Origin: Aricia agestis | Lineage: Eukaryota; Arthropoda; Insecta; Lepidoptera; Lycaenidae | Direction: 5' to 3' | Assembly: GCF_905147365.1 (NCBI RefSeq) | Contig: NC_056407.1 | Location: 20,691,980-20,755,979 of the forward strand | Length of the DNA: 64,000 nucleotides | Shown here: positions 1 to 10,439 of the stretch, piece after piece | Position numbering within the stretch: the stretch's first letter is position 1 | How the letters are laid out: the number at the start of each line of letters is the position of its first letter | Notes under the pieces: generated by a model | Database searches by the model: none | The model's input: only the letters and a program-made list of their open reading frames with translations | Told to the model about the DNA's origin: nothing | Position numbers and translations under genes: made by a program

Positions 1-90
1 TGGAAATTCATATTGAATACTAATAAAACACTATTTTTCGTGCACTTTTTCCACTATATTCAGAAATAATTATAAATTTTAACAAATTAC

Positions 91-126
91 ACGACCGGTT
101 TCGAAATAAATCATCTTCAGGTGTAC
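91..126 (-). other. Hammerhead-like motif, possible Penelope-like element end
   Basis: Read on the minus strand, CTGAAGA is followed by a short spacer and then CGAAACCGGTCG. This CUGANGA...GAAAC arrangement resembles the hammerhead ribozyme core found in the terminal repeats of Penelope-like retroelements. The spacer (about 11 nt) can form only a very weak stem II, so activity is doubtful. No Penelope reverse transcriptase is visible, and the element may extend beyond the left edge. Confidence 0.3.
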
Positions 127-1554
127 TTAGTGTAGGTAATTTTACAAAATTAAATATAATCAAAACAAACATTAGGGTTATCAGCATCATGGAATTTTTA
201 TACCATTTAGTAGAATTTTTCTTCTGAATACGACTATTTTCTACTGATGTTATACAATATAAGTTGCAACAAGCATAATATCTACTCTAACCAATACGAG
301 TATAAAAAGGGCAAGTGCGGGGCAGCGGACACCAAATTAAAGAGTTAAAACAATAATTCAATAATATAATAAAACTCCTTAGAATCCACCATAATTGACA
401 TCATATCCTGAGAATATTAACTATCTGGTACATAGGGAACCAACTCTATGAGGGTTAAAAAAAAACGACGAAACACTTCGGGAAAAGGTAGGTAGTACCC
501 ATGCACTTCATTTGGCTCGTCTCGGCGAGTGCACTACCGTGCACCCAAATCCCGTTAGTTCATAATAACTTCATGAGAATAATATTATCTACCTACGTTA
601 TATGTTTCATATTACATACATACGAATTTAACATCATAGTATTCGTTTATAATTAATAATATCATGTTATTATTTATATGGAATTTTCTAATCTCTCAGA
701 TGAAATTTCACCTCATATTTTGAATGAAACTATGTTCATAATATAAAATATTAAACGAAAATTAATTTGAGTTTGCACCGTAAATGAAAATTATAGTGTA
801 TTCAAATTTCCAGTCTTATGCAGCTTATTATATTATAGACGCCTCCGCTCGCGCCCGTTTAAGCTATAAGGCTCAACTCACATTAGCGTAGATGCCAAGC
901 AAGTCGACGAGACGCGCGACATGACATGCCGCGGCCACTTCGCCACGTGCGAGGATACACCAAGGACTAGAGAAATGAAAAAAAGTACTTGTAATATATA
1001 TTGCTGTCTCCCTTACCTCGAGCCTCCACCCGCAGAGCGCGATAGAGAAAGTCCCCTGATTTCTTCTGCAAAACTTAACCGGTTTAAGTACTTTGTCATT
1101 TAAAAATTATAGCAAGGCTTGAGCTGTGGTCCTATGTTTTTTTTTGTATAATCTAGCCAAATTTGTTTTCTGGATATTTGAACACAGCGGAAAATCTGAC
1201 CATTTTTTTTGGGTTTTTGAACGCTCTGAATATCTTTTTTAATAATTAAATTATGAAAAAAGAAAACATATGGACATACTAAAAGTGGCCTGGATAGATA
1301 TTCAGGAAAAATTATAACCCTACCGGCATTATCCAGGGAGGAAACAGGGGACAACGTTTGTATGGAAAAACGGCTCTAGTGTATCCTCTTAATATTCGCT
1401 AAGCCCGCTTATAGACGGACTGCAAGTTGCAGTTTATACCGACCGCTCAAGAACTGCGGGGCTTAAATGGTCGCTTTGTAGAATCATAATATGAATCGTA
1501 ATATGATTCATTTTCTTCAAATTGCAAAATGGTCACTTTGCTTGCAATTCATGT
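127..1554. other. No gene recognised; AT-rich with one GC-rich patch
   Basis: The short open frames here have no recognisable domain. A GC-rich patch at about 868-960 begins with AAGGCTCAACTCACA, a phrase seen again at 41027, so it is probably the edge of an interspersed repeat. The rest is AT-rich sequence with homopolymer runs and nothing I can assign. Confidence 0.5.
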
Positions 1555-1696
1555 CTACAGATCGACAAGGCTTTATATGAACGTGGCAAAAAGAAACTAA
1601 CGCTGCCATCATACAAAAACGTCATTTTTGACAGTTCTCCTTTAGGTACGTGCAGCGCTCCCACTCACGTTCATAAAAAGCCTTGTCGATCTGTAG
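1555..1696. mobile_element. Foldback MITE (142 bp)
   Basis: The left arm starts CTACAGATCGACAAGGCTTT and the right arm (1666-1696) is its near-perfect reverse complement, ending AAGCCTTGTCGATCTGTAG. The arms are about 31 bp around a loop of about 80 bp. It has no coding capacity. The terminal inverted repeat and small size fit a non-autonomous DNA transposon; the superfamily is not determined. A 78-codon frame crossing it is an artefact. Confidence 0.75.
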
Positions 1697-1987
1697 TAAT
1701 TCGTAATAATTTGACATTTGTCAGTTTGACAGTTTTGACAATTCATTTGCTGAATTGATTGAGAGGAATTGCTACATGTGACCATTAATTTAGCCCCGCT
1801 GCTCGAGCGGTCCGTGTATGGCGGATATTAATTTAGTATGAAGACAGCTCTGCAGATCGCCGTGCGGCAACCGCATTTTGCAGTCGGTTCTCGACTGCAA
1901 AATCCGGTCCGTCTATGGTCGGCCTTCCATCCACAAATTACGAGAGGTATTTACAAACCCCCTGTTTGTTACACTCGGTACGTGAGA

Positions 1988-2477
1988 TCTATATATTATT
2001 ACGCAAGCGAAAAATTTTGTATCCCTTTTAAAGGAAAATGCGGAAACGTAGGTGAATGAAATTTTGCACAGTTATAGCCTATATGGTGAAGGAGTGCATC
2101 GAGCTAATATTATTTTTAAATTATGCTTTTATCATACATTTTTTTAACAAATAAAACATTACACACACTACAATACGCACACTCAAGAAGATGACAGATT
2201 TTTGAGTGACAAACCTATATATTATACGAATTAAACTCTTTTATTTATGGTTGAAGTCTGTTGACAAGAAGTTGACAAATTGAAAATAGATTATATTTTT
2301 TTTATTGAATCTTAGATACTATTAGACAATGCTTACACGACCAGTCTGAGATCAGCTGAGTCCTAGAGACAAGAGTTGAAAAAAAATGATAATGTAAACA
2401 TTTTTTTACAAAATATAGGCAGTAGTCCTAATGTCGTTGAAACTAAGGTCGAGTTTCGACCATTGGGCAATCTCTAG
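1988..2477 (+). mobile_element. Non-autonomous Helitron-like element, CTCTAG family, copy 1
   Basis: It begins with TC (TCTATATATTATTACGC) and ends CCATTGGGCAATCTCTAG followed by T, as Helitrons do (5' TC, 3' CTRR, insertion between A and T, no TSD). Two more copies lie at 26020-26653 (plus) and 48392-48885 (minus), and the three define the same ends. The usual 3' hairpin is weak in this family, so the Helitron assignment rests mainly on the termini. Confidence 0.65.
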
Positions 2478-2672
2478 TATTTACAAACACACTCGGATCA
2501 AAATCGACATCGCAATAATCAATTAATGTCACACTTCTCCAGTCTCCATTCTGGTTGATAAATTTGGAGACAAGTAGATAATCACGAGTACCCGATCCTA
2601 CTGAGATCGAGTCTATTCGATACTCGATTGAGTCGGGAGTACCTAAGAGAGCAGGCCATTTAGCCGAAACTT

Positions 2673-2812
2673 TTTCATTTTCGCTTCGTTATAAAATCAC
2701 CGGTCAAAATGTATGGAATTGACATAAGACGAGTCGAACATCAACGTCATACTAACGATTGTCAATTCCATACATTTTCATCGGCGATTCTATAACGAAG
2801 CGAAAACGAAAA
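2673..2812. mobile_element. Foldback MITE (about 140 bp)
   Basis: Arms of about 52 bp (2673-2723 and 2761-2812) are inverted with a handful of mismatches. Both contain TTTCGCTTCGTTATA and AATGTATGGAATTGAC. The loop is about 37 bp. There is no ORF. The host duplication is not clear, so the superfamily is unassigned. Confidence 0.75.
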
Positions 2813-2920
2813 GATTTGTAAGATCTAAATAAAATAAAAAGAAAAAAGAGATAAAAATATAGATCATATGCATAGACATAATATATACTGTCGTATTATA
2901 TTATGTCTATGATCATATGC

Positions 2921-3075
2921 ATATAAAATTCTCGTGTCACAATTAACAACACCTTACTCCTCTGAAACAGCTTTTCTGATTTTTACCTATGCATATTCAG
3001 TAGCGACAGTAGGTCTGAGAATCGGCTACTATCTACTTTTTATATTGATAAGGGCATTTGTTTGATAAATAATTA
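2921..3075 (+). mobile_element. Truncated Helitron, TTCTCGTGTCAC family
   Basis: ATATAAAATTCTCGTGTCAC, 'CTCCTCTGAAACAGCTT' and 'GTCTGAGAATCGGCTAC' match the 5' half of the family seen complete at 16957-17297 and 55910-56229 (both minus). The 3' half with the GGCAAAAC hairpin and CTAG is absent, so this is a 5' fragment. Confidence 0.6.
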
Positions 3076-3231
3076 GATAATTTAAGAATTCCGTATGAAT
3101 TATGTCATTACACTATTGACAATTTAAACTTCATAGATAAGACGGGACGTCGTCTGTCGGGTCCGTTAATAGAATCATAAAAATAATCTAATATATTATA
3201 ATTCTTGTTTTTATTTTTCTTCTTCTTCCAG

Positions 3232-4021
3232 TGCCTCTCCAATTACTGAAGGTTGGCAGTCATGCTCCGAAACTTTTCCTTGTCCAAAGCGAGTCTGTAA
3301 AGTTCTTCAACAGACTTTATCCCTGTCATATTCCTCAGCCAAGATGTTTTGCGTCTCCCTGGTTTTCGTTTCCCATCATTATGGTTTGAAGAAGCTTGTA
3401 CTGTTTGTTTCTGAAGATATGGCCCAGATACGCGACTTTTCTTTGCTTGATGGTACGAACAAGTTCCACCTTTTTACGCATACGTTTGAGTACTTCTGCG
3501 TTTGTAACTTTGTCCGTCCATTTTATCCGCAGCATTCGCCGGTAAGTCCACATTTCAAATGCTTCCAATTTCTTTCTTATGTCTTCTTTCATAGTCCAAG
3601 CTTCACAACCGTAAAGGACTTGCGGCCAAACATAGCACTTGAGCACCCTGGTTCGTAACTCAACAGAGAGAGCGGCTTGTGAGTATTTTGTTCATTTTCA
3701 TGAATGTTGCCCGCGCTATCTCTATACGGGCACGGATCTCAGTCTCTGATTCCCAGCTTTCTGTTACCCAGGAACCCAAGTATTTGTACTTATCCACTCT
3801 CGTCAGCAAGGTGTTGTCCACTTTAATTATTGTATGTTGAGGGTTATTAGCTATGGTCATTATTTTTGTTTTTGAAGCGTTCATCCTCAAACCTGCTTTA
3901 TGGGATTCATTCGCTAGTCTAGTGATAATACGCTGAAGACCTTCCTTGGATGTTGCAATAAGAACCGTATCGTAAGCGTATCGAATGTTATTGATGAGAA
4001 CACCATTTATGATTTTTATTT
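3232..4021 (-). pseudogene. RTE-type LINE reverse transcriptase, 3' fragment, inactive
   Basis: Minus-strand translation gives, in order: the end of the RT palm (NNIRYAYDTVLIATS, then GLRMNASKTKIM), the stretch VDKYKYLGSWVTE near 3780, then KCYVWPQVLYGCEAWTM, FEMWTYRRMLRIKW and YLGHIFR, and a C-terminal tail KTSWLRNMTGIKSVEEL ending at about 3249. This order is typical of RTE-clade ORF2. The copy is 5'-truncated near 4021. It is dead: the catalytic YADD box reads YAYD, a 1-bp deletion near 3374 shifts the frame before the tail, and another break lies near 3650. A GAA-rich tract (TTCTTCTTCTTCC on plus) follows the stop, as expected for an RTE tail. Confidence 0.88.
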
Positions 4022-5003
4022 TTGCTGATTTTAAAATTTATTTAGTTTCAACTTTGTAGACGCGACATCGATTGAACTTCTTAAGAGTCAGAATTGAACT
4101 CTTGAGAGTTAAAGCCAGTCCTCACGGCGCGTTGCGTCAGCGTTGCGTCGACGCAGCGCTGTGGCGTTGTTTTTGATACAAATAACCAAGGTGTTCACAC
4201 GGCGTGCTGCGTCGTTGCAACGCAACGCACACATGACGGACAGCAGCCCCCGAGACGAAGCGGGAGGGGGTGTTGACGTTAAGTCTGCTTCGTAATAACG
4301 CTGCAAAGATGCAACATCCGTGTGGCTGTCCACACGGGCGTTGCATCTCTCTTAGGGTTAAATCAGACCAGACATTTCTAAATTGGTACTGAATTGACAG
4401 ATTTCAATTGTGTGAGACGTCTTGCGATTCTTGCGAATCTGTGAAATCCATATAAATTTAGAAATGCGTTTAAAGTTGCGGTCTGAACTGTACTATATAT
4501 TTCAAATACAATGTGTCCAAGCTCCATACCTCCTATAATTAACGAGTGAACGGAATTTACTAAACGCATAAAATATATGTTTAAAATTTAGTGTTTTATT
4601 ATTTTTAGTAATATTCCGCGAAATAAAGCATTATTTTGCAAAGTTTTGCTTAAAATAACAGCAAACTAAATTTTTAGCAATGGATTTCAGCAAAATATAA
4701 CGCCTGATTCTAAAATATATGATTTATTTCAGTGTCATATTCTAAATATGTGATTTTTCATTGTTTTCACTTTGAAGGAAAATTATCAAAGAAACCTCTT
4801 TTTACTGTTTAAAATCTCCTCCGTGTTTACGGGTTACGTTACAGAAAAATGAGTACCTGTAAAATACCCTGCAAAATAACTTTTTCAATCCGATTTTCCT
4901 GTAACATTTTAACAGGAAAATCGTATTGATGCTTAACATGGAAATTGCCATAGTAAATTCTAAGAAAATTTTCGCTTTGCAGAATTATTCATTGTAAAAA
5001 AAA
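4022..5003. other. No gene; GC-rich repeat-like patch at 4098-4360
   Basis: The patch 4098-4360 is rich in GTTGCG/CGCAAC words in both orientations (for example GCGTTGCGTCAGCGTTGC and later TTGCAACGCAACGC). It stands out from the AT-rich flanks and looks like a non-autonomous DNA element with imperfect inverted structure, but I could not fix its ends. The remainder holds nothing recognisable. Confidence 0.45.
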
Positions 5004-5222
5004 ATACGTGTGGCACTCCGGGACTACCACGGTAAAGCGTTGATTTTTTTATTAACTTATGCAACTATTACAATTTGCATACGTCTAGTCGCACGCACAC
5101 AAACACCGTGCCGAAATCTTGCAACGCTGCAAGGATGTAGGTTTTTCGTCACGGAATTTCTTGATTCGGTCAACACGTTGAAAGCCAGCGATAAAAGCTA
5201 TGCAATAGCTTTATTAGTTTAA
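5004..5222 (+). repeat. Interspersed repeat, GTGTGGCACTC family, copy 1
   Basis: It shares TACGTGTGGCACTC, GCATACGTCTAGTCGC, CACACAAACACCGTGCCGA, TTTCTTGATTCGGTC and the end ATAAAAGCTATGCAATAGC with copies at 5925-6212, 23205-23387 and 60597-60856. Its two ends are partly inverted (GGTAAAGC near the start, GATAAAAGCTATG at the end), which suggests a small TIR element. Frames that translate as RIRLVARTQTPCR come from this repeat and are not genes. Confidence 0.65.
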
Positions 5223-5924
5223 AAACTCAAAGCTAATAGTTTAAAAACTCGACACGTCACGTCACGCGTTTTTTCGACTCAGCGCCAGTGTGAGTTGTCT
5301 TTACAGCCACAATATTATTATTTGAATTTATCGTTTCCTTGCTTATCGCTTGTTAAACGGTTTATTATTCATATTTCATAGAAATTGGAATAATGTGAAA
5401 TTGCGTAATAAAAAAAAATATATCCACAGCCGAACATATAACCTCCTCGTTTTTTGGAAGTCGGTTAAAAATAATACGGTAATACCTAACGCGTGGGCTT
5501 TTATTATTAATTGGATTTAAGTCAATATTATGCCTGTTGTATTGTTCAAGTCCATCTTATTTACTTACCTGTCTGTCACAACTTTTTATATTCATCTCCA
5601 ATGATGTTTTCTTTTTTTATAATAGAATATCATAGTTCATCTCACTAAAATCGTCATCATTATTTCAACCAGCATTGCCACGACCGTACTCACAATAATA
5701 TCTACCGCTTACCTTTGTCAATCAATGTCAAAATAAGTAGGTACATATCCGAGTCCAAAATTACTTATTGATTATAATAGGGATTTTTTATTTCCAAAGA
5801 AACTTATAAGTTTATAAATAAATCTATTGCTACCCTGCATACTAATGTGTGGATAAGTAGAAAAATTGACAAAAAATGGTCACGTAGTTTATTAAGTTAC
5901 CGTACTTAAAGCTTATAGCCAAGT
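5223..5924. other. No gene; Helitron-derived motif at 5424-5480
   Basis: ATCCACAGCCGAACATATAA, CCTCC and GGAAGTCGGTTAAAA at 5424-5480 match phrases at 36500-36560, 40741-40793 and, inverted, 44590-44640. They are internal pieces of a common Helitron family. The rest is AT-rich and unassigned. Confidence 0.5.
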
Positions 5925-6212
5925 AAGAATGTTTGTCTATTACCTCCACGCTGGCAATCGGGGATTTTTATCAACTTATGCAATTATAATTCGCATACGT
6001 CTAGTCGCTCGCACACAAACACCGTGCCGAAGTCTGGCAACGTCGCACCGACCGGCACAGAGGTGCGGCGCGGAGTTGTCGCACGGACCGGCAAACTTCG
6101 GTTCGATGTCGAACTGAAACGGCGTTAGACGAATGTTAGGTGTTTTTCGTTACGGAATTTCTTGATTCGGTCACCGCGCTCAAAGTCCACGTTAAGAGCT
6201 ATGCAATAGCTC
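5925..6212 (+). repeat. Interspersed repeat, GTGTGGCACTC family, copy 2
   Basis: It carries the family's internal blocks (GCATACGTCTAGTCGC, ACACCGTGCCGAAGTCTGG, TTTCTTGATTCGGTC) plus an extra GC-rich block around 6040-6130 also seen in copy 4 but not in copies 1 and 3. The 5' end is diverged. It ends at GAGCTATGCAATAGC. Confidence 0.6.
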
Positions 6213-6269
6213 AAAAAAACCTCAGTGATAGTCTATAAAACTGGCGTTTTAGTCCGGTCTAATTAGACG

Positions 6270-7020
6270 CAAAAAAATTGGAACCTCGAAATAATTCTCA
6301 TAGACCTGAAAATTGGTAGAGACGTTAAATCTATCCTTATAATATTATAAATGCAAAAGTCTTTGTCTGTTGCCTCTTCACGCTCAAACCGCTGAACCGA
6401 TTTTGCTGAAATTTGGCATGGAGATAGTTTGAGTCCCGGGAAAGGACATATGATAGTTTTTATCCCTGAAAAATGTATGATTCCCGCGCGATAAAATAAT
6501 TTTGGCGCAACGAAGTTGTGGGCATCATCTAGTAACACCTAAAAATAAAACTTCTAAAGTCGTCGGCGATCCTCCTTGTGCTAAAAATTTTATTCAAGGT
6601 CAAAGATATGAAAATGAGGATTTTCCCGTTTTTTTTTCCAAACTGTACATTTTATCACAAAAATAGGTAGGACAAGAGTGTAGATCATATATCTCTATAT
6701 TATAAAGCATTTTTGCAATTACTGCTTTGAATTGAAGAATTCGTTTTTTGTTGGATAGTCTTATTTATCGAGGAAGACGTCTTGAGCTATATAACATTAC
6801 GTTGGCACCAATAGGAGCAAAGAAACAGAGAAACAAGGGGAAAAACGGGGAAAATTATTTGAAAGAGTATATCTCACAAACGGCTGAATCATTTTTTATG
6901 TTTTTTGGCACAAATAAAAAGTAGACCACGTGGAAGGACATAGGCTATTTTGTTTTTCGGGAAAATGTACGGTTTCCGTGAAATACATAATAATTATGTT
7001 AATTATTAACAGGGCGGAGC
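6270..7020 (+). mobile_element. Helitron-like element, left arm of an inverted pair
   Basis: The blocks CTGAAAATTGGTAGAGA, CGGCGATCCTCCTTG, TAGGTAGGACAAGAGTG, ATAGGAGCAAAGAAAC and GTACGGTTTCCGTG recur in reverse order and on the opposite strand at 8787-9400. The body also resembles other Helitrons here (ACGTGG...ACCGTACATTTT). It is interrupted by a complete short Helitron at 6334-6532. The 3' terminus is degraded. Confidence 0.6.
6334..6532 (+). mobile_element. Short non-autonomous Helitron (199 bp), copy 1
   Basis: It begins TCCTTATAATATTATAAATG and ends with a hairpin (CGCAACGAAGTTGTG) nine bases before CTAG, followed by host T; the host base before it is A. Relatives at 25525-25710 and 48246-48379 share the ending TTTGGCGCAACG, AGTTGCGGGCGTCATCTAG. 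The inverted arm at 8787-9400 lacks this insertion and so supplies an approximate empty site. Confidence 0.85.
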
Positions 7021-7030
7021 GAAACTTCTT

Positions 7031-7195
7031 GTACTACAGCATATGATACGAGGGCTGTTCTCAGCCAAACATACTTCTGCGTGACTTACTAAATCTAAAT
7101 TTTTTCTAGTCGCGAAGAGCAACAATACACTTGCAAGCTACTCAGAAGTATGTCAGGCCGAGAACATTTCAAACAACCCTATTGTATGTAGTACT
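7031..7195. mobile_element. MITE with GTACTACA terminal inverted repeats
   Basis: The left end GTACTACAGCATATGATAC and the inverse of the right end (GTACTACATACAATAG) match, and CATACTTCTG is inverted further in. It is about 165 bp, non-coding, and sits just before the SINE tail at 7217. Confidence 0.5.
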
Positions 7196-7327
7196 GTTAA
7201 GCGTGGCTTGGATTGGATGCTTCACACCACGTCAGTCTGGCCCCGTGCTAAGTACCTGAAGGGCTTGTGTTACAGGTACCAGACAACGGAAATATATTTA
7301 ATACTTTTATACTATACATATATTTAA

Positions 7328-8632
7328 CCCTTAACCACCTGTCATACGTCTCACAGACCCCGCTGACATTATTTTTGTTAATATTTTTGCGCCGGAGAGT
7401 TGTATCGACTCGTTGGCTTTTGTACCTTTTTCCTGCGCCCCTAGCTATCGCCCAATGGCCTGATGGGGTTAGGCATGCATGCATTTATCTTATAAAGACT
7501 TGCGGGGGTCTGAGAGACCCCTGTCAGGAGGTTACGTAAGTTTTTTCGATTGTAATTTTTTTATTGTTTTGGAAATAATGGCTCTTAATTAAGTTGTTAT
7601 TGAGCGTTGGTTGGACCAAGGCCTGGCAAATGATGAAAACAAACCGAAGGACGAATGCAGCAATGTGGAGCCGGTCAAAATTAATCATATTGTATTGGAA
7701 GATAGTTCATAGTGGAGCGTCTGATTCCGAATGCGAAGAGCCAACTGCAGTGCAAAGAAGCTATACATCACAAAGTTATATTCCTTCGGAAAGTGACCAT
7801 GAGTTTTCATTTGAGGATGATGTACCAATTAGCGGAAATTCGATCTAGACCTAGGAAGAATGATTATTTAGCCAAAAATCACTTTATTTGGTCATCTGCC
7901 CTGCCTGAAATTGCATAATCTAGTTAACTAATATGTGCAGCTACACAGACAAAAGGTTGAAAGCAGTTACATGTTTATGGAGAAATTGGCTAAACAGTTT
8001 ACGAGATCGCTTAGGGCACATTGTGAAAGCAATGTGAAACTGTAACGTGATATGAAGAAACCTTCAGATTAACTTGACCCTCCAGCAGATATCCCATGCT
8101 GCAGCACTGATGAAGAGTGATTGGCAATTCGTAAAAACTATTCCACTTAAGAATATTAAAAAAACATAAAACACAACAAATGTGTTTTGAATGCTAAGCT
8201 CTTTTTTGCTTCGAATGCTCAGACTAGATCTGTCTTCACGGCCATAAAAAGCTCTAAGTTTGGAGCCTGCAATTTTTTAGAATTAGTAATTATAATGAGA
8301 TTTATGTTACTTGTTAATTTAATTGTATAAAAAACGTAATGATAATTTCCTATCAATTTAATCATTTTTTTCAAAAATTATTTTCTGAAAGTGTTAGTGA
8401 GTAAGCCAAAAACACGAGATTGTACCAAATATGCTGTATTATTTGAAAAATGTTGTTGATATTCAAGTTTTTATTTTTTAAACAAAGAGTTTAATACTGC
8501 CTTAATATAATTTTTTTAATTAATATTTGCCTCCCCCTTTTTATTTATAGTTAACGTATGGTTTATAGCCGGGGTCCCACAGACGTATGGCAGGTGGTTG
8601 TGTGACAATTATATGTGCTAGGTGGTTAAGGG
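7328..8632 (+). mobile_element. piggyBac-type DNA transposon, internally deleted
   Basis: It is flanked by TTAA on both sides (7324-7327 and 8633-8636) with perfect 13-bp terminal inverted repeats: CCCTTAACCACCT and AGGTGGTTAAGGG. A subterminal inverted repeat (CATACGTCT...GACCCC at about 7343-7361, inverted at 8573-8590) lies right next to the TIR at the 5' end but about 22 bp from it at the 3' end, the same kind of asymmetry as in piggyBac. The host site is the SINE described at 7217-8781. The interior holds only the two ends of a transposase gene. Confidence 0.9.
7594..8138 (+). pseudogene. piggyBac-type transposase remnant (N- and C-terminal pieces)
   Basis: 7594-7848 encodes an acidic N-terminal region (DSECEEPTAVQRS, SYIPSESDHEFSFEDDVP). 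After a frameshift near 7845 the frame continues RPRKNDYLAKNHFIWSS to about 7918. This acidic start followed by a short basic-aromatic block fits a piggyBac transposase N-terminus. At about 7970-8130 a second piece reads MFMEKLAKQFTRSLRAHCE, then stops, then PADIPCCSTDEE, like the region near the C-terminus. The catalytic DDD core and the cysteine-rich finger are missing, so the protein cannot work. The assignment rests mainly on the TTAA/TIR context. Confidence 0.6.
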
Positions 8633-8786
8633 TTAAGATTTTTATTATATCATGCACATATTTAATACACATCCAGACCCGGGAACATTGAAAACTTTTT
8701 GTTCCGTCAGCGGGATTCGAACCCGCGACCCCCGGCTTGAGCTGCCGCACACTCAACCAATTAAGCCACAGAGGTCGTCAATTATA

Positions 8787-9400
8787 AATTTCATGGAAAC
8801 CGTAAATTTTCCTGAAAAACAAAATAGCCTATGTCCCTCCACGTAGTCTATTCTATATCTGTGCCAAATAACATAAAAATTGCTTCAGCAGTTCGTGAGA
8901 TAAGTCTATTTCAAAAAAAATCCCGTTTTCCCCATTTTCCTCTATTTCTTTGCTCCTATTGGTGGCAATGTGCTGTTATATAGCTCAAGTCTTCCTCGAT
9001 AAACAAGACTATCCAACATAAAACGAATTCTTCAATTCAAAGCAGTAATTCTACAAATTCTTTAGCTTTATAATATAAGCATAGATAATATTATGATTTT
9101 CCAAACTTTAAGCCCGCGATTTATAAGGAATGGTAAGAAAAAAGTGTCTGAATATTTTTTGTAGAGAATTCTATGATCTACACTCTTGTCCTACCTATTT
9201 TTGTGATAAAATGTACAGTTTGGAAAAAAACGGGAAAACCTCATTTTCATACCTTTGACCTTGAATAAAATTTTTAGGACAAGGAGGATCGCCGCCGGGG
9301 ACTTTTGAGGTTTTATTTATAATAGTGTATTTAACATCTCTACCAATTTTCAGCTCTATGCGAATTATTCCGAGGTCGAATGTTTAATTTTTCTGGGCTA
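8787..9400 (-). mobile_element. Helitron-like element, right arm of an inverted pair
   Basis: This is the opposite-strand copy of the 6270-7020 element. Shared blocks include ATAGCCTATGTCC, CTCCTATTGGTGGCAA, CTTGTCCTACCTATTTTTG and CTACCAATTTTCAG. It lacks the short Helitron found in the left arm. Both ends are degraded. Confidence 0.6.
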
Positions 9401-9994
9401 TTTAGAATATTATGAAATATCGTTTCTTAAATTATCTTTATCCAAAGAACATTTTTGAACTCTGTGGCGAAGCAAGCAACAGGAGCCATATTCGATTTCC
9501 CCTTCGGTTGAAGCATAAAACCGCAAATTGTGTTCAAACTTCTGTTGAACGTTGGAGCTGCTGGCGACCGGCCGCGACACCAAACAAAACGTTGCATTGT
9601 AAGCAGTCTCGGTGAATGCGAGTTCAAAAATGCTTCAAGCGACTATAAAAATGTCTATATTTTTGATATTTGAAGATGTTAAGTCAATGAAGTAAATAAC
9701 AAGTTGAGGATGTTAGTTTTTTGTATTAATTGGAGGGTAAAGGACGGGGAAAATGATTAGAAAAAAGCTGGTTTGGTTGCACTTACATATAGCTAGATAT
9801 GTTAGCCGGATAATAAAGTAGGTAAGGCTTCTTACAGAAGAAGACGCGACGGCGGTATCTGTCATTGCTCGTTGGCAACTTGTGCCGTTCGTTTGTAAGA
9901 AGCCTAAGTTACAAACTTTGCTCAAATTGTAAGGGAAAAAATAGTTTAAAAACTAAAAAAGACGCTATTAGCACGCACCAAAAATTACAAAAAC
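9401..9994. other. No gene; possible small MITE at about 9825-9908
   Basis: AGGCTTCTTACA at about 9826 is inverted as TGTAAGAAGCCT at about 9893, enclosing some 60 bp of GC-rich sequence, so a very short TIR element is possible. The remaining sequence is unassigned. Open frames on both strands at 9412-9627 overlap each other and show no domain. Confidence 0.4.
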
Positions 9995-10200
9995 CTTTTC
10001 ATTTAATACCCATATCATGGGGGTGCGTTTCAAATATCCAATCCGCCATCTTATAATATGTCCGCCATGTTAGATTTAAGTCACGTGACTATTTATTTCG
10101 TATTCTTGACAGCAAAGCCTTTCATTTGATACCCATATCATGGGGGTGAATTTCAAATGACAAATAGCCTGTCCGCCATCTTGGGGAGGCCGCCATATTA
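9995..10200. repeat. Tandem pair, period about 123 bp
   Basis: Two units share CATTTRATACCCATATCATG, GGGGTG...TTTCAAAT and TCCGCCATCTT, starting near 10000 and 10123. A relative on the other strand occurs at about 51840-52000 (ATATGGGTATCAAATGAAAG). It is an interspersed repeat with an internal tandem unit. Confidence 0.6.
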
Positions 10201-10439
10201 GTTTTGTAATGAAGTTTCTAAGCTAGTCATGTATTGTCATCAGAACCCGGGAAGTGGATCAAATTATCGTAATAATATTATGTGGTATGTCATATGTGGT
10301 CAGTGAATTATGCGTCTATTTATTGGATTTAATAATGATTCCCTTTGGTAATGTTAATTAATTGAACTTGGTCAGTGGTTAATATTACAATGCCTTTTAG
10401 TAATAACGTAAAGACATAGTGAGCCTCTCTACAGAACGA

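Larger units (their letters stand above)
7217..8781 (-). mobile_element. tRNA-derived SINE, split by a piggyBac-type element
   Basis: The head (8637-8781 on plus) read on minus contains a tRNA-like region: CCTCTGTGGCTTAATTGG (A box) and GGGTTCGAATCCC (B box), then TTAAATATGTG. The tail (7217-7323) reads TATTTCCGTTGTCTGGTACC and ends GGTGTGAAGC. An uninterrupted copy at 35121-35384 shows the two parts were contiguous. The 1305-bp insert at 7328-8632 splits it at a TTAA. This resembles known lepidopteran SINEs; the pol III boxes are visible but activity is unknown. Confidence 0.88.

Noticed and set aside
5010..6117. Two similar peptides (RIRLVARTQTPCR) as a gene family
   Set aside because: They are translations of a dispersed repeat also found at 23205 and 60597; frames are not conserved.
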